Below, piece after piece: positions 8,630 through 17,328 of a stretch of 64,000 nt of DNA. The DNA is from Paenibacillus thermotolerans (GTDB lineage: Bacteria > Bacillota > Bacilli > Paenibacillales > YIM-B00363), in assembly GCF_028745515.1 (NCBI RefSeq), contig NZ_JAQZSG010000003.1, forward strand, positions 186,001-250,000, given 5' to 3'. The notes under the pieces are model-generated. The model was not told where the DNA came from. It saw only the letters and a list, made by a program, of their open reading frames with translations, and ran no database searches. Within the stretch, counting starts at the first letter, position 1, and the number at the start of each line of letters is the position of its first letter. The position numbers and the translations under genes were made by a program.

Positions 8630-9400
8630 TTAATTTTGCAAGTACACCTTATTGCTGATTTCCTTGCACGCTTTCGTGATCCAGAACCGCGTATTTTCCC
8701 ATAGTTCGTCGGTGATGCGGATGACGGGGATCGACACGCTGATGGATGCGACCACATTCCCCTCCATATCGTAGATGGGACCGGCCATACAGTGAACGCC
8801 CTCCACCGACTCGCCCAGGTTGTAGGCGATCTCCTCTTCCCTCACCTTCACGAGCTCGGCTTTTAACGCATCCAGACTGGTGATCGTCTTGCTTGTAAAC
8901 GCTTTTAGTTTCTTTTTCGGGTAGATCGAGGAAAGCTCCTCCTCCGACAATCGGGAGAGCAATATTTTTCCCGACGCCGAGGCATGCAGCGGCAATACCG
9001 AGCCTAAGCTCGTAGATACTCTGAACGGCTGCGCGATTTGCTTATCCGCAATATATACGACTTTATCCTCGCTCCGAACGCCCAGCATGACGACCTCGTT
9101 CAGCTGCTCCGCCATCTTCCCGGCGATGTGGAAAAACTCCGCGGTCAAAGAAGTGCTTTTCCGGTGCTGAACCCGAATTTCGAAAAGCTTGTATCCAAGG
9201 CGAAAATGCTTTCCCGTGCTGTCCGACTCGAGATAGCCCCGGCTTAACATATTTTGCAAAATTTGATATGCGCTGCTGGCGGGCATGTTTAACGACTTGG
9301 CAATCTCCGTTAGCGTATAAGAATCTTTCTCTCCGGTGTAAAGCTCGAAAATGTCCAAAACGCGGTCCGCCGATTTTACTTTTGGCGACGATTGTTCCAA
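8630..9400 (-). CDS. IclR family transcriptional regulator (first of a paralogous pair)
   Basis: I prefer the TTG at 9398-9400, which gives 256 aa and has a GGGGGGAT ribosome site just upstream. This start also makes it exactly the length of its paralogue at 10350-11120 and aligns the shared PKVKSADRVLDIFEL opening. An ATG at 9445 would add 15 unrelated residues. The winged helix is at about 10-75 (YTLTEIAKSLNMPASSAYQILQNML), followed by the IclR effector domain (LPLHASASGKILL, GVHCMAGPI, ITDELWENTRFWI). Effectors of the family are small organic acids or sugar-derived metabolites. It lies downstream of an SMP-30-type lactonase gene, 79 bases away, so it may sense a product of that enzyme; this is inference. 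Confidence 0.9.
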   Translation of the reverse strand: MEQSSPKVKSADRVLDIFELYTGEKDSYTLTEIAKSLNMPASSAYQILQNMLSRGYLESDSTGKHFRLGYKLFEIRVQHRKSTSLTAEFFHIAGKMAEQLNEVVMLGVRSEDKVVYIADKQIAQPFRVSTSLGSVLPLHASASGKILLSRLSEEELSSIYPKKKLKAFTSKTITSLDALKAELVKVREEEIAYNLGESVEGVHCMAGPIYDMEGNVVASISVSIPVIRITDELWENTRFWITKACKEISNKVYLQN

Positions 9401-9479
9401 GGATATCCCCCCTCTTTCCCCGAACATATTGTATCCAAACTTCATACTAGTGTCTATCTTCCTTAACAGCTCCTTCGCC

Positions 9480-10325
9480 TTACCGCCACATCGTCCAGCA
9501 GCGCCCGGGGATGTCCGTGCGAAACCGCTCGATGTTGCCGTGATCGCCGACCGTGACGTAGCAGTCTCGGCCGTCCGCGCCGCCGAACGTTAGGTTGGTG
9601 CAGTTTTTGCCGTGAAGGCCGACTTCCGTAAGCAGTTCCCCGCTCGGGGAGATGACGGCGATGCAGCCTTTGCCGTACCTGGTCACATACAAATTGCCGG
9701 CGGCGTCGCAGCGCATGCCGTCCAGCAAATGGTCCTCGAACCGGTAAAATAACCGTTTATTGCCGACCTCGCAATCGCCGGACAAATCGTATGCCCATAT
9801 GCGCCGCTCCATCGTTTCATTGACGTACAGCGTCCGTTCATCGGGGCTGACCTCGATGCCGTTCGTCGTCCCCATGCCCGACTCCAGCAGCTTTATGCCT
9901 CCGTCCGGATCGATGCGCCACAGCTGTCCCGTCGAAGCGTCCCAATTCGGATCGCTGGCGAACAATACTCCCTGCGAAGTAATGGCCAGATCGTTCGGCT
10001 GGTTCATGCGCGGCTCGTAGGCCAGTACGGCGATTTCTCCGGTGGAAAGCTCGATTTGCAGCACATTGTGTCCTGCGAAATCCGCTGCGTAAATTAGGCC
10101 GCGCTTCGGATGAATCCGCATCCCGCACCCTATGCTGCCTTCGGGGAGCACGGCGAACAGGCTCGCCTCCCCGCGTTCGTTCACCCGCCCGATCGCCCGC
10201 GGCGTCTCGTGCTTGAACGCGACGGCGTACACGTTTCCTTGCGCGTCGCACGCCGGCCCTTCGATGCCTCTTGTAAAGCTGTCCCGCTTCGTGAATTCGA
10301 TCGATCGAAACGACAGGGATTCCAT
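9480..10325 (-). CDS. SMP-30/gluconolactonase/LRE family protein
   Basis: A 281 aa six-bladed propeller of the SMP-30/regucalcin/gluconolactonase family. Metal-site residues are recognisable: Glu in GIEGPACDAQGN (near 22), Asn in MNQPNDLAI, Asn in GTTNGIEVSPDERTLYVNET, and Asp in LLDGMRCDAAGNLYV. Such enzymes hydrolyse sugar lactones, and the gene commonly accompanies IclR-type regulators and sugar dehydrogenases. No signal peptide is seen, so it is cytoplasmic. It is sandwiched between two paralogous IclR genes (24 bases after one, 79 before the other). In context it likely opens an aldonolactone from the imported sugar, perhaps after oxidation by the SDR or FAD enzymes of the next operon. 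Confidence 0.9.
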   Translation of the reverse strand: MESLSFRSIEFTKRDSFTRGIEGPACDAQGNVYAVAFKHETPRAIGRVNERGEASLFAVLPEGSIGCGMRIHPKRGLIYAADFAGHNVLQIELSTGEIAVLAYEPRMNQPNDLAITSQGVLFASDPNWDASTGQLWRIDPDGGIKLLESGMGTTNGIEVSPDERTLYVNETMERRIWAYDLSGDCEVGNKRLFYRFEDHLLDGMRCDAAGNLYVTRYGKGCIAVISPSGELLTEVGLHGKNCTNLTFGGADGRDCYVTVGDHGNIERFRTDIPGRCWTMWR

Positions 10326-10349
10326 AGGCTTACTTCTCCCCTTTATGCG

Positions 10350-11120
10350 CTATTGCTGACGGTATACCTTTACGCCTAGCTCCTCGCACGATCTTCTGAT
10401 CCAGTAGTGCACCTTCTCCCATATTTCATCCGTAATGCGCACGATCGGAATCGAAATGCTGATCGAGGCAGCCGTTCTTCCTTCGGCATCCACCACAGGC
10501 CCGGCAACGCAATGGACGCCGTCGACCGTCTCGCCCAAGTTGTAGCCGATGCCCCGCTCTCTCACTTTATCCAGCTCCTTCAGCAGCTCGGAGAAGGAGG
10601 AGATCGTCTTCCCCGTCATTTGCCCCAGCTCCTCCGTCGGATACAACATGCGCAGCTCCTCCATCGTCAGGTCGGCGAGCATAATTTTACCGGAAGCCGT
10701 CGCATGAAGCGGCAGCGTCGTTCCCATATTCGGCGTAAAACGCAGCGCATGGCTGCTCACCTTCTCCCCGATGTACAGCAGCTGATCCCCCGCTTTAATG
10801 GCCAGGCTCACCGTTTCGTTCAAATCGTCCACAATTTTCTCGGCAATTTGGTTGAATTCGCCCGTCAAGCTCGTGCTTCGCATATATCCGGAGCGTATCG
10901 TAAACAGCTTATATCCGATGCGGAACTGCTTGCCCGACCGGTCCGTCTCCAAATACCCTCTGTTCAGCATATTTTGCATAATCAAATACGTACTGCTCGG
11001 CGGCATATTTAGCGCTTTCGATATTTCCGTCAAATTGTACGAATCCTTTTCCCCTGTAAACAATTCAAAAATATCCAATACGCGGTCCGCCGACTTCACC
11101 TTGGGCGTTTGCTGTGCCAT
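10350..11120 (-). CDS. IclR family transcriptional regulator (second of a paralogous pair)
   Basis: 256 aa from the ATG at 11118-11120, with AAAGGTG six bases upstream; an in-frame GTG three codons earlier is the alternative. The helix-turn-helix NLTEISKALNMPPSSTYLIMQNML is followed by the effector-binding domain with LPLHATASGKIML, GVHCVAGPVVD and ITDEIWEKVHYWI. It is colinear and strongly similar along its length to the regulator at 8630-9400. It lies 34 bases behind the last permease of module 1 and 24 bases before the lactonase, so it is probably in the module-1 operon and controls it or the neighbouring operons. The operator could not be identified by eye. Confidence 0.9.
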   Translation of the reverse strand: MAQQTPKVKSADRVLDIFELFTGEKDSYNLTEISKALNMPPSSTYLIMQNMLNRGYLETDRSGKQFRIGYKLFTIRSGYMRSTSLTGEFNQIAEKIVDDLNETVSLAIKAGDQLLYIGEKVSSHALRFTPNMGTTLPLHATASGKIMLADLTMEELRMLYPTEELGQMTGKTISSFSELLKELDKVRERGIGYNLGETVDGVHCVAGPVVDAEGRTAASISISIPIVRITDEIWEKVHYWIRRSCEELGVKVYRQQ

Positions 11121-11154
11121 GCGCTTCACCTTTCTCCCCTATATTCATCATTTT

Positions 11155-12138
11155 TTATTCGACCATGCCCGTACGTTCGATGCCTTCGGTAAACCAACGC
11201 TGAGCAAACATATATACGATCAGCGGAGGCAGAATGATCAAGAAGGCCGCGGCCATTTTCGGCCCTTCCGCGATCGGATCCTTGCCCGCATCGGCGCCGA
11301 ACGTGAGCGCTTGATTGCCGATCAGCTGCATTTCCAAAGCGTTCAGCCGAATGGACAGCGGGGTAAACCCTTTGCTTAAAAACAGCGTCGCCTCGTAGTA
11401 CATATTCCAGTACCATATAAAGGAAAACAGAAAGACTACAAGACACGATGCGCCGGCGAGCGGCAGCATAATTCGGAAAAACAGCCGGAACACGGAAGCG
11501 CCGTCCATCTTCGCCGCCTCCTCGAGCGCCTTCGGCTGGGACAAGAAAAATTGCCGGAAAATAATAACGAACAACGCTCCGCGCACCCCTTGCCCGAGCA
11601 GCGCCGGAACGAGAAATACGAACGGCGTATGAAGCCAGCCGAGCTTCTGGAAAATCATATACAGCGGAACGATCGTAATTTGCGGCGGGATCAGGAACGT
11701 GACGATCGTCAGAAAGAAGAACACGTTTTTCCCCGGGAACGTCAGCCGGGCAAGCGCATAGCCGGTTATCGAGCAAGAGACGACCTGAAACAACGAGCCG
11801 AACAGCGCGATCGTCAGCGTGCTGGCGAACGACTGCGGATATACGAGTCCGTTCCAAGCGTCGATAAAGTTTTGGGCGTTCACGTTTCTCGGAATAATGC
11901 CCACGACCGGGTCGATTAGATCGGCCAAGCTTTTCATGCTGGTGGAGACCATATAGATGATCGGCTTGATATAAAGAAATGCGATAACCGTGAGCAGCAG
12001 CAAAATAATGACCTTGGCGACCCACCCGTCATTCAAGTTTTGCCCGAGCGCGAATCGTTTCAGCTGCTGCGCTTTGCGGCCGGATAAAGCGCTCGACACC
12101 TCCAGCTTGATTTGCCGTACCGTTTCCTCCAGCTTCAA
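11155..12138 (-). CDS. Carbohydrate ABC transporter permease (module 1, permease D)
   Basis: 327 aa from a TTG start at 12136-12138. This start forms a TTGA overlap with the stop of permease C and has GAGAGGAGG eight bases upstream. The longer 355-residue reading would lie deep inside the upstream gene. It has six hydrophobic segments of the MalG type and the EAA loop KALEEAAKMDGASVFRLFFRIMLPLA, which contacts the ATPase. The N-terminus has an additional ~50-residue cytoplasmic tail. With permease C it makes the second channel of the module, separate from pair A/B next to the long binding protein. Counterparts are at 27092-28072 and 52747-53736. Confidence 0.92.
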   Translation of the reverse strand: MKLEETVRQIKLEVSSALSGRKAQQLKRFALGQNLNDGWVAKVIILLLLTVIAFLYIKPIIYMVSTSMKSLADLIDPVVGIIPRNVNAQNFIDAWNGLVYPQSFASTLTIALFGSLFQVVSCSITGYALARLTFPGKNVFFFLTIVTFLIPPQITIVPLYMIFQKLGWLHTPFVFLVPALLGQGVRGALFVIIFRQFFLSQPKALEEAAKMDGASVFRLFFRIMLPLAGASCLVVFLFSFIWYWNMYYEATLFLSKGFTPLSIRLNALEMQLIGNQALTFGADAGKDPIAEGPKMAAAFLIILPPLIVYMFAQRWFTEGIERTGMVE

Positions 12139-13025
12139 AGCGAACCGCCTCCTCTCGTTGCCCGAACCGTTAGCCCCATCGCGATGCCGATCAGCAGCAG
12201 AACGAGACCGAAATACAACCATGCCATAGCGCTCGCGTATCCGTAGCCCGTCGTGGCATTGAACATATTATTTTTTACCGACTCCAGCACCGGGTTAAAA
12301 GGATACGTAAACAGATCGACGATCGTATAAATCGCATTAAGCCCGACGAACGGAATCATGCCGGGAAACGTAATTTTCCAAAAGCTTTCCCACGGAGAGG
12401 CGCCGTCCACGCGGATCGCCTCGTACAGCGTCTTTGAGATCGTCTGAAAGCCCGCGAGAAAAATTAAAATTTGGACGCCGGAATACCATAAAATAATGAC
12501 CGCTTTGCCGAGGATGCTTACAATCGTATCCCCGACCGAGTTGTTGAAAAACTGGTCGACGATTTCCGTCACATTGTACTGGTCCATAAAGGGCAGCTCG
12601 CCCGCCCCTTGATTGAACAGCTCCATCAGCACCTGGCCCGTTGCGAATATGACCGGAAGGAAGAAGACGGTCCGCATGAATCCTCGGCCGGGGAACCTTT
12701 GGTTGAGCAGCAGCGCGACGAAGAACGAGAAGATTAATATTAACGGTATGATCAGAATCATTTCTTGAAAATACGTGATCAGCAAAATCGGATACGCGTT
12801 GTTTTGGAACAGCATCCGATAATAGTTATCTAAGCCCACCCACGTATACTTAAACCCTGTGCTTGTGAGCATGACTTTGTTGAAGCTGTTGTACAGCGAC
12901 CAGCCGACCGGGAACGCCACAAACGCGGAAAACCCGATGATCCAAGGAAGCATAAACAAGTAACCGACACCGTATTCCTTCCATCGGAATAACAAGTATC
13001 CTTTGCGCCGTTCCTCCTCGTTCAT
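12135..13025 (-). CDS. Sugar ABC transporter permease (module 1, permease C)
   Basis: A 296 aa MalF/UgpA-type inner-membrane permease with six hydrophobic segments. The EAA motif is LYEAIRVDGASPWESFWKITFPGM near residues 195-218. Its start overlaps the DUF5696 stop (ATGA), and its stop overlaps the TTG start of permease D, so C and D are made together. The sequence differs clearly from permease A of the same module (for example a short GELPFMDQYN insert between helices), so the pair is not a recent duplication of A/B. It most likely imports oligosaccharides presented by one of the module's two binding proteins; which one is unknown. Confidence 0.92.
   Translation of the reverse strand: MNEEERRKGYLLFRWKEYGVGYLFMLPWIIGFSAFVAFPVGWSLYNSFNKVMLTSTGFKYTWVGLDNYYRMLFQNNAYPILLITYFQEMILIIPLILIFSFFVALLLNQRFPGRGFMRTVFFLPVIFATGQVLMELFNQGAGELPFMDQYNVTEIVDQFFNNSVGDTIVSILGKAVIILWYSGVQILIFLAGFQTISKTLYEAIRVDGASPWESFWKITFPGMIPFVGLNAIYTIVDLFTYPFNPVLESVKNNMFNATTGYGYASAMAWLYFGLVLLLIGIAMGLTVRATRGGGSL
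12149..12157 (-). promoter_or_regulatory. Ribosome binding site that decides the permease D start
   Basis: GAGAGGAGG on the minus strand lies inside the last codons of permease C and eight bases before TTG at 12138. It supports the TTG start over the upstream ATG at 12222. Confidence 0.75.
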
Positions 13026-15286
13026 TCCGCTTTCCCTCCCGTGACGTCAAATTGTTTCGTGTTGTAATTCACCGTTACCTTCGTCCCGTCCTCATACGTC
13101 GTGACGAAGACGCCGTCTTCCGATTGCTCATGGTCCGTAATCCGCTGATGAACCACGCGCGCCAGCTTATCGAATTGCTTGTATTCCTCCGCGATCCGAT
13201 CTTTCCAGACGGCGAATTCGCCGCTGTAGACGTATTCGTAATCGGTATTCATTAACACGCGGCTCGGTCGATACGTTACCTTAAAGGAAGGTAAGGCGCC
13301 GTACTCGATCGACTTCAGAAAATCGACGGCCGGGTCGTTGCGCAAATTGCCGGGTCTGGTCGTATATTCGACAAAGCCATGGACTGCGATCGGATAAAAA
13401 GGAACGGTTTCATCGACGACAAGATCGTAGCTGGACTCGAACGGAAACGCCTCTATCAGATTCGAATGGCTTAACGCATAATCGTTTCCGCGGGTCACTC
13501 CGACTGTTCCAAGTCTGCTTTTGGTATAATCCAGCAAGGCATTATAGTAGAATGCCGTATCCTCCCGCGAAAGACGGGCGGCAGGGTTATAGTCGCTGAA
13601 CAATAAATTGCCGGGTCCGTCCGCATAATGAATCCCGTTCACGCCGATGTACTCCAGCGCGTCGATCACTTCCTTTTGCTTGCGGATGGCCGTCTTCGGG
13701 CTCACGATGAAATCCCCAAGTAGGCCCGGTATGATCGTAAAATTGTCGTTAAAGCGGAATCGCCCTTGCAGCACGGTGGAATCGATGCTGCGAATGCCGT
13801 CGGATTTCATCGTGAAGTCGGAATACTCCGGCTTTTTCCAGCCGATGAAATCCTCGAACATAACCTGAACCCCCCGTTCGTTCATGCGTTGCACGAACCG
13901 CTTGGCCCCGTCCGCTCCGCCGAGCTCCTTCACGATCGGAAATCGCTGATCCGTAAATTCGCGGCCGCTGCTTTGCCAGCCTTGGTAGACGACCTGCAGC
14001 TTTGCCACGCCCCGCTCCATCAGCCGATCGACGATTTCTTCCGCTTGCGCGAACGTCGTTGCCGGTTCATAACGGTAGCCTCCGAATTTCCGCTTCGTTC
14101 CGCCGCCGATGACCGAAAGCTGCAGCGGGATATGGTCGGTCGGCTGCAGACGCTTCGGCAGCCCCCCGCTCTCCTCCAAATATTGACCGTAGGAGCGGGC
14201 CATGCCTGCATAATCGGCATCGGCGCCGGAGAGAAGCCTATATTCAATGCGGCGGTCCACCCTCACGCGGCCATCTTCAACCGCTTTGACGGTTTCCCCC
14301 GACAACTCGCTCACCTTGCGCCCGTACTCTTCCCTATAGGTAAAGTTCGCGCTTAACGAATGATACGTCGAGACGATGCCTGATGGGAGAGCCTTAACGC
14401 TCGCGTTGCCTTTGCCTTCCTTCACAATGGAGACGAACGCTTGGTCCCCGCGAGTTAAGCCGAATACCGGAAAGCTGATTTGCTCCCGCTTCGGTTTTCG
14501 AAACCCTTCTTTTAAATGCGCCGGGTCGTCCCCATAGATCGGAAATTCATAGCCTCTTACGTTGGCCGGACGATGGCGGTCGTAGCGGATCAACCCGCCC
14601 GGCCCGTCAGGAACGAACATATACCCTTGTTCCTCCGTGCCCGACACGGCGCCGAAGAACGGGAGCGGGTTGATCGCGAAAACTTTAGCCTGCTCCGACT
14701 CTTGAATGCCTTGATCCGGAATGAGCAGCTCCAAGCCGTAGTCCGTCAGCTTGTACTGCAAGACAAACGACAAAGCCGGATTTTGATACGTATACGTCAC
14801 TTGGATGCCCCCGTCGATCGCAATGTAACCGAAGGAAAGCTTCGGATCGAGCGAATTGCTTTGGATGCGCCGCGTGTTTTTGCCGGAGACGTATTCCAAA
14901 ATAAACGGAGACTCAAGATTTTGGAGCTGCGTCCCCGACACCGTTTCGCGCTCGATATGTTCCTTTGACGGGTTGCTTCTCCAAAGAAAACCGCTTTGTT
15001 TGTTGAGAACCGCCACTTGACTCGTTTCAGGCTCGACATACAGGACAAACCGATCGTTCTGCGAAATCTCGGCGAAGCCGTCCGAACGCACCGTCGCCGG
15101 CTTCCACGGCTGACCTTGCGCAACGTTAAAGCTTGGGTCCGGGGGCTCGCCGATATTCATTTCTTTCAAGCTGGGGAGGCGTTCCCACCTTACGATCGTT
15201 ACCGTGGCGGACATCAGCAAAACACCCACCGCAAGAAGGTACAAGAGCCGCAACGAACCGCTCTCCGGCCAAATCCGCTTAAGCAA
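13022..15286 (-). CDS. DUF5696 membrane-anchored protein, putative glycosidase-like (module 1)
   Basis: 754 aa from a TTG start preceded by a long GGAGGTGATC ribosome site. Residues ~11-31 form one N-terminal membrane anchor; the rest should lie outside the cell. An N-terminal beta domain (~60-330) carries GYMFVPDGPGGLIRY at ~221. A region at ~395-680 alternates strands and helices like a TIM barrel. It holds GIHYADGPGNLLFSDY (~551-566) and VVDETVPFYPIAVHG (~623-637), both matched in the two paralogues here. The C-terminus ends in FVTTYEDGTKVTVNY, typical of the beta tail of some glycosidases. DUF5696 has no established reaction; a surface glycan hydrolase is my inference. The start overlaps the end of the NHL-Yip1 gene by 8 bases, as in module 3. 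Confidence 0.8.
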   Translation of the reverse strand: MLKRIWPESGSLRLLYLLAVGVLLMSATVTIVRWERLPSLKEMNIGEPPDPSFNVAQGQPWKPATVRSDGFAEISQNDRFVLYVEPETSQVAVLNKQSGFLWRSNPSKEHIERETVSGTQLQNLESPFILEYVSGKNTRRIQSNSLDPKLSFGYIAIDGGIQVTYTYQNPALSFVLQYKLTDYGLELLIPDQGIQESEQAKVFAINPLPFFGAVSGTEEQGYMFVPDGPGGLIRYDRHRPANVRGYEFPIYGDDPAHLKEGFRKPKREQISFPVFGLTRGDQAFVSIVKEGKGNASVKALPSGIVSTYHSLSANFTYREEYGRKVSELSGETVKAVEDGRVRVDRRIEYRLLSGADADYAGMARSYGQYLEESGGLPKRLQPTDHIPLQLSVIGGGTKRKFGGYRYEPATTFAQAEEIVDRLMERGVAKLQVVYQGWQSSGREFTDQRFPIVKELGGADGAKRFVQRMNERGVQVMFEDFIGWKKPEYSDFTMKSDGIRSIDSTVLQGRFRFNDNFTIIPGLLGDFIVSPKTAIRKQKEVIDALEYIGVNGIHYADGPGNLLFSDYNPAARLSREDTAFYYNALLDYTKSRLGTVGVTRGNDYALSHSNLIEAFPFESSYDLVVDETVPFYPIAVHGFVEYTTRPGNLRNDPAVDFLKSIEYGALPSFKVTYRPSRVLMNTDYEYVYSGEFAVWKDRIAEEYKQFDKLARVVHQRITDHEQSEDGVFVTTYEDGTKVTVNYNTKQFDVTGGKAE

Positions 15287-17327
15287 TGAAGATCACCTCC
15301 CGGTAAATCTGCTGAATGAAGTCGTATAGATTGACAGTCAGCGCGATAATAATCGTTAAGAATATCCAAATCACTCCGATGGTGAATACCGTTATGGCGA
15401 TATTTTTGACGGTTTCCAAAAAATCGAAATTGTGCGTCACCTGCGTCATGACAAAAAATAACAGCAGTATCCAGAACCACATGATTTGCGTAAGCAGATC
15501 GTATACGATCCACTCCTCGAAGACGATTATGTTGGAAATCGCCGTAATCGGGATCATCATCAATACATAAGGCATAATTGCGAACGCGCTGGCCTGAACG
15601 ACCTCGCGAAACCGGCCTTCCCCGCCTTTCACCGAGCTTACCAAATAGTTGGCGATGACCCAGGTGATCCACGGCACTATGAGCAGTCCGAGCCGCAGCG
15701 GAATATTCACCCTTGCAATATCGTAAGGGAACGCAATGATGCTTGCGCCGAACACCGAATACAGATTCACGCCCAGCGCGGACAACAAAATAATCAAAAT
15801 GACGAACCAGGAAATTTTCCTCTCCTTCAGCCGATAAAACCCCTCGTAAGGATGAAACATGACGTAAAACGCGTCGCGGATTTCGGCGGCGTACCGGCGC
15901 AGCAGCGGCGGCCATTCCCGCTTGGCGGCATAGCTCCTCCATTTACGGATGAGCAGCCTCAAGCCCCATAAGACGGCAACCGCAATGACGAGAGCAAGCA
16001 CGAAATGTCGCTGAATCCATACGTACCGCACGTACCAGAATGCGTCCGAATACCCCTTCGCATCTCTTGCTTCCAGGAAATAATTTACGGCTTTCGCGTA
16101 ATTCCGCTCGTGCAGCGCGTTCTTCCCGAGTCCGCTGAACGCGATGTCCATCATTCCGTTCTGCCGGGTCACTTCTTCCCAGTACGGCTTGCTTTTTTCA
16201 TACTCCCCTTGAAAATACAGCTCGTTCGCTTTGAGGAACGTTTCGCCGAAGCTCGTTCTTTCAAACACCTGCAGCAAATTTAGCGCGCTGTCGGCGATCC
16301 ACACTTCATTGGCGGGGCTGACGGCAATGCTTGTCGGAAAGCCGGTCACGCCGTGCTGGCGCGCATTGCTGTCTCCTGCTCCGAAAAATATGAGTTGAAA
16401 ACCGGTAGGATCGAAAATGGTAACGTCCCCGAACCCTCGGCTGATCGAATACAAAAAGCCTTGCGAATCGACAGCCGTATCGATGAGTCCCGGGTCGAAC
16501 CGCTTGTTGTGAAAAGCGTCGGCACCGCCCGCGTTCAATTTGCGGATTTGACCGTCGCTTACCGTGCCGGAGCTTGTCACGAGCAGGAATACGTCCTCCA
16601 TCATCGTAACGTTCTCGATGGCGTTCGGACGTTTGGGCGCTTCCTTCGCCAGCTGCTCCTTCGACAAGACCGCCCGTTTCAACCGGTCGAGCCAGGTCAG
16701 CTTTGCCTTGTTCGCTCCGAAGAAGCCCGTGAATTCCCCTTTCGAATTCATCCGGAACAATCCCTGATACGTATCCTTCACGACGATGTACATGACTCCG
16801 CGCCGGTCAACGGCAAGTTTGGTCGGCAGAAAGTGGTAATCCTCATACAACAGCTCGGATTCGGGCTTTTGAAATACGTGACGCAGCTGCCCGGACGCCG
16901 AATACATATTGATCGTCCGGCCGCCCGTATTGGCAGCGTAGATCGTCCCGTCCTCTGCAACGAATACGCCTTCCGGCGCATTCAGTTTGCCCTCGCCTTC
17001 CTCCATTCCGATGCTGCGCACGTACTCCCCTTCTCCGTCAAGCTCGACGATCCTGTTATTGCCCGTATCGGCGACATACACATGGCCGTTCCCCGCGATG
17101 AAGATGTCGCTCGGCGCGGAGAACGGCACGTCCATCCGGTTGCCGTCGATAATTTTTTTCGGCATATAAATCGGCTGGATCGGCGATACGCCGCCGTTCT
17201 GGCGGTCAACGAACCACGTATCGTACGGCAGCTGGGCGGAGGAAACGGACGGAAAGAGCGCGCAAAGCAAGCATATGGCGGCAATGATTTTCGTTATACA
17301 GCGCATTTGCTGTTCCCCTTTCCCCAT
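15279..17327 (-). CDS. NHL-repeat/TPR-like/Yip1 fusion membrane protein (module 1)
   Basis: 682 aa. A signal peptide at ~8-31 (an internal ATG at residue 8 is also possible) is followed by an NHL propeller at ~60-350, with blades such as GHVYVADTGNNRIVELDGEG and GTIYAANTGGRTINMY. A short helical repeat region follows (~365-430, LKANELYFQGEYEKSKPYWEEV). After it come a membrane helix (~440-460), a charged linker (LLRRYAAEIRDAFYVMFHPYEGFYRLK) and a five-helix Yip1-type membrane domain (~490-680). NHL propellers bind proteins, glycans or nucleic acids; bacterial Yip1 domains have no settled role. It may be a scaffold for the surface complex. It sits between permease B (1-base gap) and DUF5696 (8-base overlap). 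In module 2 the two halves are separate genes. Confidence 0.82.
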   Translation of the reverse strand: MGKGEQQMRCITKIIAAICLLCALFPSVSSAQLPYDTWFVDRQNGGVSPIQPIYMPKKIIDGNRMDVPFSAPSDIFIAGNGHVYVADTGNNRIVELDGEGEYVRSIGMEEGEGKLNAPEGVFVAEDGTIYAANTGGRTINMYSASGQLRHVFQKPESELLYEDYHFLPTKLAVDRRGVMYIVVKDTYQGLFRMNSKGEFTGFFGANKAKLTWLDRLKRAVLSKEQLAKEAPKRPNAIENVTMMEDVFLLVTSSGTVSDGQIRKLNAGGADAFHNKRFDPGLIDTAVDSQGFLYSISRGFGDVTIFDPTGFQLIFFGAGDSNARQHGVTGFPTSIAVSPANEVWIADSALNLLQVFERTSFGETFLKANELYFQGEYEKSKPYWEEVTRQNGMMDIAFSGLGKNALHERNYAKAVNYFLEARDAKGYSDAFWYVRYVWIQRHFVLALVIAVAVLWGLRLLIRKWRSYAAKREWPPLLRRYAAEIRDAFYVMFHPYEGFYRLKERKISWFVILIILLSALGVNLYSVFGASIIAFPYDIARVNIPLRLGLLIVPWITWVIANYLVSSVKGGEGRFREVVQASAFAIMPYVLMMIPITAISNIIVFEEWIVYDLLTQIMWFWILLLFFVMTQVTHNFDFLETVKNIAITVFTIGVIWIFLTIIIALTVNLYDFIQQIYREVIFIA

Positions 17328-17328
17328 C

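Noticed and set aside
12139-12222. Upstream ATG for permease D of module 1
   Set aside because: The added residues are polar and lie in permease C; the TTG at 12138 has the ribosome site and the usual coupling.
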